Source: Streptomyces sp. NRRL WC-3626
GTDB taxonomy: Bacteria > Actinomycetota > Actinomycetes > Streptomycetales > Streptomycetaceae
Length of the DNA stretch: 64,000 bases
Assembly (NCBI RefSeq): GCF_000718785.1
Contig: NZ_JOCA01000011.1
Coordinates: 1-64,000, forward strand
Reading direction: 5' to 3'
Shown here piece after piece: positions 21,656 through 30,544 of the stretch. A program made the translations under genes and the position numbers. The notes beneath the pieces are model-generated. The model saw only the letters and a list, made by a program, of their open reading frames with translations. It ran no database searches and was not told the DNA's origin. Within the stretch, counting starts at the first letter, position 1, and every line of letters starts with the position of its first letter.

Positions 21656-22453
21656 ATGGCCGGTGAGCGGAGACAGCCCGGGGGGAACGGGACGAGCACG
21701 ACGAGCGCCGTGCGGTCGGTGGACCGTGCCGTGAGCGTGCTGGAGATCCTGGCCCGGCGCGGCGAAGCGGGTGTCACGGAGATCGCGGGCGAGCTGGGTG
21801 TGCACAAGTCCACGGCGTTCCGGCTGCTCGGTGTCCTGGAGAACCGTGGTCTCGTGGCCCAGACGAAGGACCGCGGGAAGTATCACCTGGGTGCCGGTGT
21901 GCTGCGCCTCGCGGGGGCGGCCGCCGTACGGCTCGACATCTCGCAGGAAGGCGTCCCGGTCTGCCGGGAGCTCGCCGACGAGCTGGGTGAGACGGTGAAC
22001 ATCGCGGTGCTGGACGACGACGCCGCCGTCAACATCATGCAGGCCCGGGGCACGGCGGCGGTCACCGCGCAGAACTGGCTCGGCAGACGCACCCCGTTGC
22101 ACGCCACGGCCGGCGGCAAGGTGTTCCTGGCCCATCTGCCGCCCGCCGTCCGGGAGAGCCATCTCGCCCGCCCGCTGCGCCGGTTCACCGAGCGGACCAT
22201 CACCGGGGCTCCGGAGCTGCGCGGTGAGCTGGCGGCGGTGATCGAGCGGGGGTACGGCGCCACGCTAGAGGAGCTGGAGCTGGGCCTCGCGGCCGTCGCC
22301 GCGCCGGTCCGCGCGCACGACGGCTCGGTGATGGCGGCGATCAGCGTCTCGGGACCGGTGTACCGGCTGCGCGCGGACCGGCTGCCCGAGCTGGGCGCCC
22401 GGACGGCGACGGCGGCGGCCGAGCTGTCCCGGCGCATGGGCTACGGCTTCTGA
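21656..22453 (+). CDS. IclR-family transcriptional regulator
   Basis: 265 residues. The N-terminal winged helix-turn-helix (VTEIAGELGVHKSTAFRLLG) and the C-terminal effector domain (NWLGRRTPLHATAGGKVFLA; PVRAHDGSVMAAISVSGP) are both complete. It should bind a small carboxylate or aromatic ligand and repress or activate nearby genes. No target is obvious: the SMC-like operon is convergent and the small membrane protein lies upstream on the same strand. It does not resemble GylR closely enough to assign it to glpFK. The ATG at 21656 has GGTGAGAG upstream. Confidence 0.9.
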   Translation: MAGERRQPGGNGTSTTSAVRSVDRAVSVLEILARRGEAGVTEIAGELGVHKSTAFRLLGVLENRGLVAQTKDRGKYHLGAGVLRLAGAAAVRLDISQEGVPVCRELADELGETVNIAVLDDDAAVNIMQARGTAAVTAQNWLGRRTPLHATAGGKVFLAHLPPAVRESHLARPLRRFTERTITGAPELRGELAAVIERGYGATLEELELGLAAVAAPVRAHDGSVMAAISVSGPVYRLRADRLPELGARTATAAAELSRRMGYGF

Positions 22454-22484
22454 GCCTGTGCCAGGTGACGCCGGATCGGCCGGA

Positions 22485-25400
22485 TCAGCCGCTCGCCGGC
22501 GCAGGCCGCTTGAACATGCGGGTCGCCGTGATCTCGCTGTGCGCCTCCTCGCCCGGGTCCTGCTGGGGAAGCCCCGGCCGCAGGTGCTCCTCCACGCTGA
22601 TGTACTTCAGCCCGGCCCGGAGGTCGGCGTCGTTGCGCAGCCGGATGACCAGGGGGAACTCGGCGAGTGCCGTGGTGTCGAACAGGCCGGTGGTGTACAG
22701 CAGCTGGACGCCGAGCGCGTCGGAGACCGCGCGCTGGAGCTCCAGCAGGTAGGTGGCGTTGGCGCGGCCGATGGGGTTGTCGAGGAACAGGGTGCCTGCG
22801 TGGCGGTGCTTGTCCCGGCCACGGTCGTTGGAGCGCAGGGCGGCCATGGTGCAGTACAGGGCGATGGCGGCGGTGAGCAGCTGGCCGCCGGAGAAGACGT
22901 CGCCCATCTGGCCGACGGGGACGCGTTCGGCGCGCAGTACCGCGTCGGGCTTGAGGATCTCGACGGCGATGCCCTTGGGCTGGAGGGCGGCGGCGACGCC
23001 GCGCAGCAGCAGGGACATGCCGTCGCGCCGCAGGTCGGAGTTCTTCCTGACGGCCGCCCGAGTCGCCTCGTCGACGACCTCTCCGAGCCGCTCGGTGAGG
23101 GTGGCGTGGTCGGGTTCCTCGAAGCGGATGCGCAGGAACTCCTGCCCGGACCATTCGCCGAGGCCCTCCGGCAGCCGGGACAGCCGCTGGGCCGAGCGGA
23201 GGGTGGCGAGCGCCGACTCGACCAGACCTCGCAGCCGGTCCACGATCGAGTCGCGGTTGCGCTCCAGCTGCTCCAGCTCGTCGGTGAGGACGCGCAGCCG
23301 GGGCGCGAAGGCGTCCGCCCACTTCTGGGCGTGCTCGGGCAGCGCGGAGGCGGGCAGTTCGCGGATCTGCTGGCGTGCGGGGGTGCGGACCTGCTCGTAG
23401 CGCGTGGAGTTGGCGTGCCGGACGAGGATGTCGCTCGCCTCGCGCACGGCGGACTCGACGGCGGACAGGTCGGCTGCGCAGCCGCGCAGCGAGCGGCGGG
23501 ACTCGGCGGCGGATTGCCGCGCGTCGTCCAGGCCGCCGGGGTAGGGCTCGGTCTCCTCCTGCTCCTCGTCACCGGCGTGTTCGCGCAGCAGGTCGCGGAG
23601 CATGGCGGCGATCTCGTCGAAGCCGCCGGCCGCCTCCTCGGCGGCGCGGTGGGCGTCGAGGAGTTCGGCGTGGGCCTCCCGGGCCTGGTCCAGGGCGCCA
23701 CTGTGGGAGGCGAGTTCGGTGGTGGCGGTGCGCAGGAGGGCCTGTGCGTGTTCGGCGTCACGCGGCACCAGCTCCCCGGGGAGTTCGGTGTGCGCCTCGC
23801 CGTCCTCGGGTGACAGCCGTTCGGCCTCGCCGCGCAGTCGCCCGAGCTGCTCGCTGGCGCTGGACATCCGGGTCTCCAGGAGCTGCACCAGTTCCTCGGC
23901 GCGGGCGGCGGCGGCCTGCCGGCTGGGCCCGTCGGAGCCGTCGGGCGACTGGAGCAGCTGCTCGGCGCGGGTGCGGACCTTGTTGCTGAGCCGGTCCAGT
24001 TCGGTGCGGGCGGCGCTCTCGTCGCTCTCCGCGCGGGCCTGTTCGGCACGCAGGTCCGCGCCGACGCCGACCTTCTCGTACACCTGGGAGGCGGCGCGGT
24101 ATGCCTCACGCAGGGCGGGCAGGGAGGACTGGGACGCTTCGGTGCCGTCCTCGGGCACGTCGTCGGGGGCGCCGGCGATCTCGGAGCGCTCGGCGCGCAG
24201 CGCGCGGGCGGTGCGGCGGGCGTCGTCGGCGGCACGCTGGGCGCCACGCCGGTCCTCGTCGGCGGCGCGCGCCCGTTCCAGACAGCTCTGGGCGCGGGCT
24301 TCCGCCTCGGTCGCGTCGTCGGCGAGTTCGCGCAGCCTGCCCTGCCAGCCGGCCCGTTCACGCAGCCGGAAGGCGAGTCCTGCGAGGGCGTCGGCCGCGC
24401 GCCGGGCCCGCTGGGCGGATTCCTGCCGCTCGTCACGGACGGCGACGGCCTCGGCGGCGGCTTCCTCGGCCTCCGCCCGCACGGTGCGCGCCTCGGCCAG
24501 TTCGGCCTCGGACTCCTCGGCGAACGCCCGGGCCTCGTGGGCCGCGGCGGCCAGTTCCGCGAGCCGGCCGGCGGGGCAGCCGGTGCGCCAGGAGGCGAGC
24601 CGGGCGGCGAGCTCCCGGTCCTTGCCGAGCCGGGCGGCGAGTGCGCGGATGTCCTCGTCCCGCTCGGTGGCCCGGGCGCGCAGTGACTGCCGTTCCTCGT
24701 CGGCGGCGTGCTCGTCGTGCATGGCCGGGTTCGGCGGTACGAGAAAGACGTCCCCGGCGTCGGAGCCCGGCGCGGGGGTGGGGGCGAGGAGGGCGGCGGC
24801 GGTGCCGACCGCGACGGCGGACCGGGGCAGCAGGGCGGCGTCGCTCAGCGCCTCACGGGCGCGGAGGTGGGAGTCGGGGTCGGTGATGATGACGCCGTCG
24901 ACCAGTTCGGGGCGGGCGGCGAGCACACGGGCGTGATCGGCGGGATCGACGGCCTGGGCGAGATAGCGCCAGCCCGGAAGGGCCGGGATGCCGTGCTCGC
25001 CGAGGAACTCGACCGTCGCCAGCACGTCGGGACCGGGCGGCAGCAGCCCGCCGTCGCCGAGGGCGCCGAGGATGCGGGCGTCGTCGGCGGCGGCGGTGCG
25101 CAGGTCGAAGAGCTGCCGTTCGGCGGAGGTGACGGCGTCGTCGAGCAGTTCCCTCAGGTCGTCGGCGAACCGGTCGAGATCCTCGACGGTCAGGCGGCCT
25201 TCACCCGGGGTGGGCCCGGTGTCGGTGTCGCCTCCCGCGTGGTCCGTGTCCGTACGCTGCCCCGGCAGGGCGGCCCGCCGCCCGCCGGAAGCCCGCGGCA
25301 GGCCGAGCAGTTCGGCCGGCCGCTCCTCGGCGGCGAGGGTTTCCGCGGTGCGGCGCTCGCTCTCGTGGGCGCGCTCGGCCGCCGTGGCCGCGTCCGCCGC

Positions 25401-27137
25401 GCGGGCCGCGGTGAGTTCCGCGCGGCTCTCGGCGCCGGCCGCCTCCCGCGCGTGCTCGGTGGCCCGGCGGGCCGCCTCGCGGGCGGTGTCCCAGGCGGCG
25501 ACGGCCGTCTTCTCCGCGTCGCTGGCCGCGAGGGCGGCCCTGGCCGGATCGGCGTCGGGGGCGCTGTCGTCGAGCCAGCCCGCCCGTACCGCCTCGGCGG
25601 TCTCCTGTTCGACCTCGGTGAGCCGCTGGCGGAGATGCCCGATCTCGCTGCGGGCCCGCTGGGCCGCGGTGGCCGCGGCGGTGGAATCCCGGTGGGCGCC
25701 GTCGCTGACCTCCTGGAGGGCGGCGGAGCGCTCCTCCTCCTCGTTGGCGAGGTTCTCGGCGTTCTGCGCGGCCGTGTGCAGGGCGCGGACCAGGTCGATG
25801 GCGGCCTTGGCACGGGCGGCCAGCGCGGGTGCCGCGTCCCGCTCGGCCTCCTGGATCGCGGCGGAGACGCGGGTCACCCGGTCGGCGGCGGAACGGTGGC
25901 GCAGTACGGCCTCGGCGGCCTGCCATGCCGAGTGGAGCGTGCGCGCGTCGGCGAGTTCGCGTTTCTGCGCCGCGGCGGACTTCTCGGCGGCGGCGAGCGC
26001 CAGCGAGGCGTGCCGGTAGGCGAGTTCGGCGGAGATCAGCGCGCTGTGCTCGCGCGCGGACTCGGCGTGGGTGACGGCGTACGCGGCGGCGGTCACCCGC
26101 TGTGCGAGGTCTGCGGAGCGGACGCGTTCCCGGGCACCGCGCGCGGAGAGTCTGCGGGCCAGGGTGCGGGTGCGGCGTTCGGCGGTGGTGTGGATCTCCC
26201 GGGCGCGGGCGCGGGCGTCGGCGGCCTCGACGATGCGGCCGAGCAGGTCGGCGGATCCGGCGGTGAAGTCGCGTTCGGCGATCAGTTCGGCGCGCCGTCC
26301 GAGCTTGTTGCCGAAGCCGCCGACCAGGTCGGCGAGTCCGTCGGTGTCGCGGGTGTCGGTGACGGCTCGCAGCAGCAGGTCGGTGAAGTCGGAGTCCTTC
26401 TTGACCGCGAAGAGCCCGGCGGCCTCGCCCTCGTCGGCGTTCATCTCCCGCTGGTAGCGGAAGAGTTCGGGGTCGAGTCCCAGGTCGCCGAGGTGTTCGG
26501 TCCAGCGCTCGTGGATCTCCTCCCAGTGCACCTCCAGGTGCGGGTAGTTCTTCCCGGCCTCGGTGAGGGCGTCGCGGAAGCCCTTCATGGTGCGACGCCG
26601 TCCCCGCGCGCCCGACTGGCCCTCGACGGGCGGCCGTACGGCCGTGGACTCGGCGACGGGGAGACTGTCCAGGCTGAGACCGGGGCCGGGCCGGAAGGAG
26701 TACCAGGCCTCGGCGAACTTCCTCGGGTCGTTGGAGACCTGGCGGCCCCGCCATTCACTGGCCTTGCCGACGACGACGCACTCGCCGGTCAGCACGTGCT
26801 GCCATTCGAGCGCCACATGGCCGCAGTCGTCGGCGAGCAGGAACTTGCGCAGCACTCCGGAGCTCGCGCCGCCGAGGGTGTTGCGGTGGCCCGGGAGCAT
26901 CACGGAGAAGATCAGCTTGAGCAGGACCGACTTGCCGCCGCCGTTCTCCAGGAAGAGCACCCCGGCGGGGGCGGGCCGGCGCGGCGGTCCGACGGGCTCC
27001 TCCTGGAAGAACTCCGCCTGCGCCGGGGCGGGGGCGGGCACCGGCCCGCCGACACCGCGCAGGTCGAGCACGGTGTCGGCGTAGCGCGCACCGGCCGGCC
27101 CGATGGAGTAGAGGCGGACCCGGGACAGCTCGTACAT
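22485..27137 (-). CDS. SMC/MukB-like ATPase of an MksB-type condensin complex
   Basis: 1550 residues. The N-terminal Walker A is FLENGGGKSV (about 62-71). Two long Ala/Glu/Arg-rich coiled coils flank a hinge-like globular region (about 640-800, with LPPGPDVLATVEFL and ALPGWRYLAQAV). The C-terminal head has the signature FSGGQLLT and a Walker B LFLDNP in which D1453 is followed by Asn1454 instead of the usual catalytic Glu. It is the third gene of an operon with MukE-like and MukF-like partners, so it is the motor of a MukBEF/MksBEF-type DNA loop-extrusion complex. No JetD/MksG nuclease gene is adjacent. The start at 27137 lies 33 bases after the MukE-like stop, with a nine-base G run in the gap. 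Confidence 0.85.
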   Translation of the reverse strand: MYELSRVRLYSIGPAGARYADTVLDLRGVGGPVPAPAPAQAEFFQEEPVGPPRRPAPAGVLFLENGGGKSVLLKLIFSVMLPGHRNTLGGASSGVLRKFLLADDCGHVALEWQHVLTGECVVVGKASEWRGRQVSNDPRKFAEAWYSFRPGPGLSLDSLPVAESTAVRPPVEGQSGARGRRRTMKGFRDALTEAGKNYPHLEVHWEEIHERWTEHLGDLGLDPELFRYQREMNADEGEAAGLFAVKKDSDFTDLLLRAVTDTRDTDGLADLVGGFGNKLGRRAELIAERDFTAGSADLLGRIVEAADARARAREIHTTAERRTRTLARRLSARGARERVRSADLAQRVTAAAYAVTHAESAREHSALISAELAYRHASLALAAAEKSAAAQKRELADARTLHSAWQAAEAVLRHRSAADRVTRVSAAIQEAERDAAPALAARAKAAIDLVRALHTAAQNAENLANEEEERSAALQEVSDGAHRDSTAAATAAQRARSEIGHLRQRLTEVEQETAEAVRAGWLDDSAPDADPARAALAASDAEKTAVAAWDTAREAARRATEHAREAAGAESRAELTAARAADAATAAERAHESERRTAETLAAEERPAELLGLPRASGGRRAALPGQRTDTDHAGGDTDTGPTPGEGRLTVEDLDRFADDLRELLDDAVTSAERQLFDLRTAAADDARILGALGDGGLLPPGPDVLATVEFLGEHGIPALPGWRYLAQAVDPADHARVLAARPELVDGVIITDPDSHLRAREALSDAALLPRSAVAVGTAAALLAPTPAPGSDAGDVFLVPPNPAMHDEHAADEERQSLRARATERDEDIRALAARLGKDRELAARLASWRTGCPAGRLAELAAAAHEARAFAEESEAELAEARTVRAEAEEAAAEAVAVRDERQESAQRARRAADALAGLAFRLRERAGWQGRLRELADDATEAEARAQSCLERARAADEDRRGAQRAADDARRTARALRAERSEIAGAPDDVPEDGTEASQSSLPALREAYRAASQVYEKVGVGADLRAEQARAESDESAARTELDRLSNKVRTRAEQLLQSPDGSDGPSRQAAAARAEELVQLLETRMSSASEQLGRLRGEAERLSPEDGEAHTELPGELVPRDAEHAQALLRTATTELASHSGALDQAREAHAELLDAHRAAEEAAGGFDEIAAMLRDLLREHAGDEEQEETEPYPGGLDDARQSAAESRRSLRGCAADLSAVESAVREASDILVRHANSTRYEQVRTPARQQIRELPASALPEHAQKWADAFAPRLRVLTDELEQLERNRDSIVDRLRGLVESALATLRSAQRLSRLPEGLGEWSGQEFLRIRFEEPDHATLTERLGEVVDEATRAAVRKNSDLRRDGMSLLLRGVAAALQPKGIAVEILKPDAVLRAERVPVGQMGDVFSGGQLLTAAIALYCTMAALRSNDRGRDKHRHAGTLFLDNPIGRANATYLLELQRAVSDALGVQLLYTTGLFDTTALAEFPLVIRLRNDADLRAGLKYISVEEHLRPGLPQQDPGEEAHSEITATRMFKRPAPASG

Positions 27138-27170
27138 GGCGGACTCTCGTGAGGCTTCGTGGGGGGGGGT

Positions 27171-28052
27171 TCAGGCGGAGTGGAAGGGCAGGCCGGCGTC
27201 GGCGACCAGTTCGAGGTCGTCGGCGTCCTGCGGCGGCAGCAGGGTGGGGGTGCCGTCGGTGACCGGGACGACGCCGAGTTCCAGCAGTTCGGCCATGGCG
27301 GCGCCGCCGGCCATGTCGCGGACCTGGAGCTGGTAGCGGGCCGTGGTGCGGTACGTACCGCCGTTGTCGTCGCCGGTGCGCTGCAGGAAGCCGGAGTCGG
27401 TGAGGAAGCCGACGGCCTTGGCGATGATGCCGGTGGTGGATCCGGCGAGCCGGCGGGCGTCCTTGGTGGCGCCGGTGGCGCTGCGCCGCGCCCAGATCCG
27501 CCAGGCGGCCTCCAGGCCGGGGGCCTCGCTGGCCGGGTCGGTGTTCTCGCCCTGCTCGGCGGCCCGCTCCTCCAGACGGTGGCAGGCCTGGCGGACGAAG
27601 GCGTCGACTCCGTTGACCGTGACACGTCCGATGTAGCCGTCGTCGGCGAGGTCCTCGGGGCGCGGGAAGGCCATGGCGGCGACGGCGAGGTGGGCGAGTC
27701 CGTGCAGGAAGCGGTCGCTGCCGTCCGCGGAGGTGCGGCGCGCGTAGTCGCCCATGCGGACGGCGAAGACGGAGTCCTCGGCGGCGGTGACGGCCATGCC
27801 CGCGCGCGGGGACACCTCCAGCACGATCAGTCCGAGGCCGGTGGCCACGGCGTCGGCGAGCCGTGCGAACGGCGGGTCCTCGCGGTAGCGGCGCAGCAGG
27901 TCCGCGTACTCCTGGTCGCGGGCGGGCTGGAGCCTGGGCTGGAGGCCGAAGGCGACGAGCCGTGCCGCGTCGGCGGCGTCGGCGGGTGTGACGGCGGTGC
28001 TCGCCGGCGCGGCCGGGCCCTCCGGCTCGCTCCACTCGACGTGCTCGGTCAC
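27171..28052 (-). CDS. MukE/MksE-like condensin subunit
   Basis: 293 residues. Size, operon position and a tandem winged-helix appearance (KDARRLAGSTTGIIAKAVGFLTDSG split over two helices; YRTTARYQLQVRDMAG) fit the KITE-type MksE partner that binds the kleisin. The GTG start at 28052 is preceded by GAGGAG at nine bases. It sits between the MukF-like and SMC-like genes on the same strand with 49- and 33-base gaps, so all three should be made together. Assignment is by context and fold-like features, not by strong motifs. Confidence 0.72.
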   Translation of the reverse strand: MTEHVEWSEPEGPAAPASTAVTPADAADAARLVAFGLQPRLQPARDQEYADLLRRYREDPPFARLADAVATGLGLIVLEVSPRAGMAVTAAEDSVFAVRMGDYARRTSADGSDRFLHGLAHLAVAAMAFPRPEDLADDGYIGRVTVNGVDAFVRQACHRLEERAAEQGENTDPASEAPGLEAAWRIWARRSATGATKDARRLAGSTTGIIAKAVGFLTDSGFLQRTGDDNGGTYRTTARYQLQVRDMAGGAAMAELLELGVVPVTDGTPTLLPPQDADDLELVADAGLPFHSA

Positions 28053-28101
28053 GGTCGGGGCTCCTCGTCGTGGGATACGTCGGTACGGTCGGCGTTCTGC
28101 G

Positions 28102-29628
28102 TCATGCCGCCTCCGTGCGGTCCGCGGCCATGCCGGCCGCGTCGAGCAGGGCCGTGCCGACGATGAGGTCGGCGCCGCCGAACTCCGGGTCGTCGAGTTC
28201 GGCGCCGTCGTCCACGGCGAACAGCAGCCTCCGTTCGCCCTGGCGGTAGGCGGTGCCGACCGGGGGGCTGGCGGCGTGGACGGCCAGCAGGGCTACCAGG
28301 TAGGGCAGTTCGGGGTCCCGCAGGCGGGCGTCGGCGAGGAGGCCGGAGAGCCGGCGCGGCGCGTCGGCCGGGAGGTCCAGCAGTTCGGTGGCGGCCGCCA
28401 GCTGTTCCTCGCTGAAGCGGCTGTCGTCGGGCGTGGCGATCAGGTCGGGCTCGGGCATCTCGGCGCCGAGGTGCTCCCGCTCCACGGGCGGGGTCAGCAG
28501 GATCTCGACCAGGTCGGCGACCCGGACGGAGACCGGGGTGCGCAGTCCGGTGCCGTGGGCGAAGAAGGCGTCGGTGACCCGGGCCGCCCGCTCCACGGGC
28601 AGCGGCAGCAGCGGCGCCAGCAGATGGCCGTAGAGGTCGGTTCCCGAGACGGACGTGGGCGTGGCGAAGGCCTGCCGGTCCTGTTCGGCGCGGAACAGCG
28701 GGCCGGCCTCCAGCAGCCGGGACTGCAGCTGGGTGTGGCGCCTGATGCAGTCCTTGACGATGTCGACCAGTTCGGCCGCCCGGCGCTTGTGCTCGGGGTC
28801 CTCGGTCTCGTCGCGGGCCTTGCGGATGTTGGTGAGGATCGCGTTCTCGTGGCGGTAGCGGTCCGCCACATGGTCGAGGGCCTCGGTGATCATGTCGGGT
28901 ACGGCGGTCAGCCAGTCCACCGCGCGGACGTTGCGCCGGGTGGCGTCCAGGGCGCGGCGGAGGGTCTCGGAGTACTGCACGGTCCGGTAGCGGGCCTGTT
29001 CGGCGGCGAGCTGGGCGTCGGCGAGCCTGCCCCGGCTGATCAGCACCTCCAGCTTGACCTCGGCGGCGATCTGCGCGCTGGTGACGTCGGTGTCCAGGGC
29101 GCCGACCAGGACGTTGACCGCCTCGTCGGTGGTGCGCAGGTACACCGTGCCGCCGGGGCCGGGGACCTCTTCGATCAGCTTGAAGTCGTAGTCGCGGCGC
29201 ACATAGGTGCCGTCCGCCCCGAAGACGCCGTACACCGCGCGGAAGCCTCGGTCGACGCTGCCGACGTTGATCAGGTTCTCCAGGACCCAGCGGGCCACCC
29301 GCTCGTGCTCCGCGGCGGGGCGGCGCGGGGCCTGGGCGGCGATGCGCGGGATGAGCCGGGCGACTATCTGGTCGTGGTCCGCGCCCGTGTCGAAGTCCAT
29401 GTTCAGGGTGACGAGGTCGATGCCGGCGAGGGCGATCTCCGCCATGCCGTACACCGAGTACTCACCGGCGAGGTTGGCCTTGCGGGCGTCGAGGTCGTGC
29501 AGCGGGGCGGTGCATGCGAGCGCGCGCAGCCGCCGCGCCAGCCCTTCGTCGGCGGCCGGGCCCGGCGCGGGCCGCGGCCCCGCGCTGAGCTGGGGCGGAA
29601 CGCTGTCCGTCGGTGCAGGCGAAGTCAC
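28102..29628 (-). CDS. MukF/MksF-like kleisin subunit
   Basis: 508 residues. An N-terminal winged-helix part (RVARWVLENLINVG), a central helical region (EVKLEVLISRGRLADAQLAAE) typical of kleisins that bridge SMC heads, and an acidic C-terminus (LSGLLADARLRDPELPYLVALL). It is the first gene of the three-gene condensin-like operon. The GTG at 29628 was chosen because it lies exactly seven bases after a -10 element TAGTCT (29636-29641), the arrangement of leaderless Streptomyces genes. A TTG at 29661 would start upstream of that promoter element. Confidence 0.72.
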   Translation of the reverse strand: MTSPAPTDSVPPQLSAGPRPAPGPAADEGLARRLRALACTAPLHDLDARKANLAGEYSVYGMAEIALAGIDLVTLNMDFDTGADHDQIVARLIPRIAAQAPRRPAAEHERVARWVLENLINVGSVDRGFRAVYGVFGADGTYVRRDYDFKLIEEVPGPGGTVYLRTTDEAVNVLVGALDTDVTSAQIAAEVKLEVLISRGRLADAQLAAEQARYRTVQYSETLRRALDATRRNVRAVDWLTAVPDMITEALDHVADRYRHENAILTNIRKARDETEDPEHKRRAAELVDIVKDCIRRHTQLQSRLLEAGPLFRAEQDRQAFATPTSVSGTDLYGHLLAPLLPLPVERAARVTDAFFAHGTGLRTPVSVRVADLVEILLTPPVEREHLGAEMPEPDLIATPDDSRFSEEQLAAATELLDLPADAPRRLSGLLADARLRDPELPYLVALLAVHAASPPVGTAYRQGERRLLFAVDDGAELDDPEFGGADLIVGTALLDAAGMAADRTEAA

Positions 29629-29635
29629 GGTGCAC

Positions 29636-29658
29636 AGACTAGGTCCTCGGTCTGACAA
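29636..29658 (-). promoter_or_regulatory. Leaderless promoter of the SMC-like operon
   Basis: On the minus strand TAGTCT (29636-29641) matches TANNNT. The first base of the GTG start lies eight bases downstream, where transcription would begin, so the mRNA would have no 5' leader. The -35 region is poor (GGGTTG at 17 bases), so activity may be low or activator-dependent. Confidence 0.5.
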
Positions 29659-29710
29659 CAACCCAAACGACCGGGTTGCGCCCCGGCGCGACGATCGTCA
29701 CACCCCGTGC

Positions 29711-30415
29711 TCAGCCGTCCTGGGCGTCCTCGCCGACCCGCCGCCGGTACACCTCGACGACCCGCTCCAGCGACACCTCGAGGTAGTCCGCCAGCAGCGC
29801 CTCGGCCCGGTCGCGGTCGCCGTCCCGCAGCGCCTGGAGAATGCCGGCGTTTCGGGCGATGTACGGTTCGTGCAGCCGCCGGGGTTCGTCCACCACGTGG
29901 AAGGCGAGCCGCAGTTCGGCGAAGACGCTGCGCATCAGCTCGTCCGTGCGCTCGCTCGCGGCGAGGGCCACCAGTTCCCGGTGGAAGTGGATATTGGCCG
30001 TACCCACCGCTTTCCAGTCACCTTCGCGGGCCGCCGAACGCCCCTGCTCCACCACTTCGGCGAGCGCGTCGAGCGCGTAGGGCGGCTCGCCGAGTCCGCG
30101 TACGACGGCGCACTCGACGAGCCGGCGGGTGCGGTAGATGTCCTCGACGTCCTCGACCGTCAGCACGCGGACGAACACGCCCCGGTTCAGTTCGTGGACG
30201 AGCAGCCGTTCGTGCGTGAGCAGCCGGAACGCCTCGCGCAGGGTGTTGCGGGAGACGCCGAGCGCGCCGCCGATGCTGTCCTCCGACAGCCGCGTCCCCG
30301 GCGGGAAGTAGCCCTCGGCGATCCGGGTCCTGAGGATGTCCGCGACCCGCTCGGCGGTACTGGTACGGCCCAACAGGGCGCGGTCGCCGGCCAGTCCGCT
30401 CAACTGCTCCGTCAT
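29711..30415 (-). CDS. GntR-family (FadR/FCD) transcriptional regulator
   Basis: 234 residues. The N-terminal winged helix ([24 protein letters not shown], split by [15 protein letters not shown]) and the C-terminal all-helical FCD effector domain with metal-binding histidines ([17 protein letters not shown]) are both visible. It is divergent from the MFS-ycsI-pxpABC operon, with a perfect 19-base palindrome between them. It is therefore the likely local repressor responding to 5-oxoproline or a related acid. In B. subtilis the equivalent operon is controlled by KipR, an IclR-family protein, so the regulator class differs here. Confidence 0.92.
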   Translation of the reverse strand: MTEQLSGLAGDRALLGRTSTAERVADILRTRIAEGYFPPGTRLSEDSIGGALGVSRNTLREAFRLLTHERLLVHELNRGVFVRVLTVEDVEDIYRTRRLVECAVVRGLGEPPYALDALAEVVEQGRSAAREGDWKAVGTANIHFHRELVALAASERTDELMRSVFAELRLAFHVVDEPRRLHEPYIARNAGILQALRDGDRDRAEALLADYLEVSLERVVEVYRRRVGEDAQDG

Positions 30416-30459
30416 GCCCGGAATTCAATCGCACACAGAAGTACGAGACAACAGGGGTA

Positions 30460-30489
30460 TTGAAGGATCGTTCAACGATCCTCTACCTT
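30460..30489 (+). promoter_or_regulatory. Promoter with overlapping GntR operator for the oxoproline operon
   Basis: TTGAAG (30460-30465) and TACCTT (30484-30489), 18 bases apart, form a promoter for the rightward operon. The spacer contains a perfect 9-1-9 palindrome AGGATCGTT-C-AACGATCCT (30464-30482). Its GTTCAAC-type centre is typical of FadR-subfamily operators. A bound regulator would block RNA polymerase directly. Confidence 0.75.
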
Positions 30490-30544
30490 GCTGCGCACGG
30501 CTCAGTTCTGCCCGCACCCTCCGTCCCCCCTCTGCGAGGTGCCC

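Noticed and set aside
24708..27152. An 814-codon frame antisense to the SMC-like gene
   Set aside because: Low-complexity Gly/Val/Glu translation with no motif; explained by codon bias of the real gene.
20595..30460. Complete Wadjet defence island
   Set aside because: Both flanks of the SMC-like operon were examined for a JetD/MksG-type nuclease; only IclR and GntR regulators are present.
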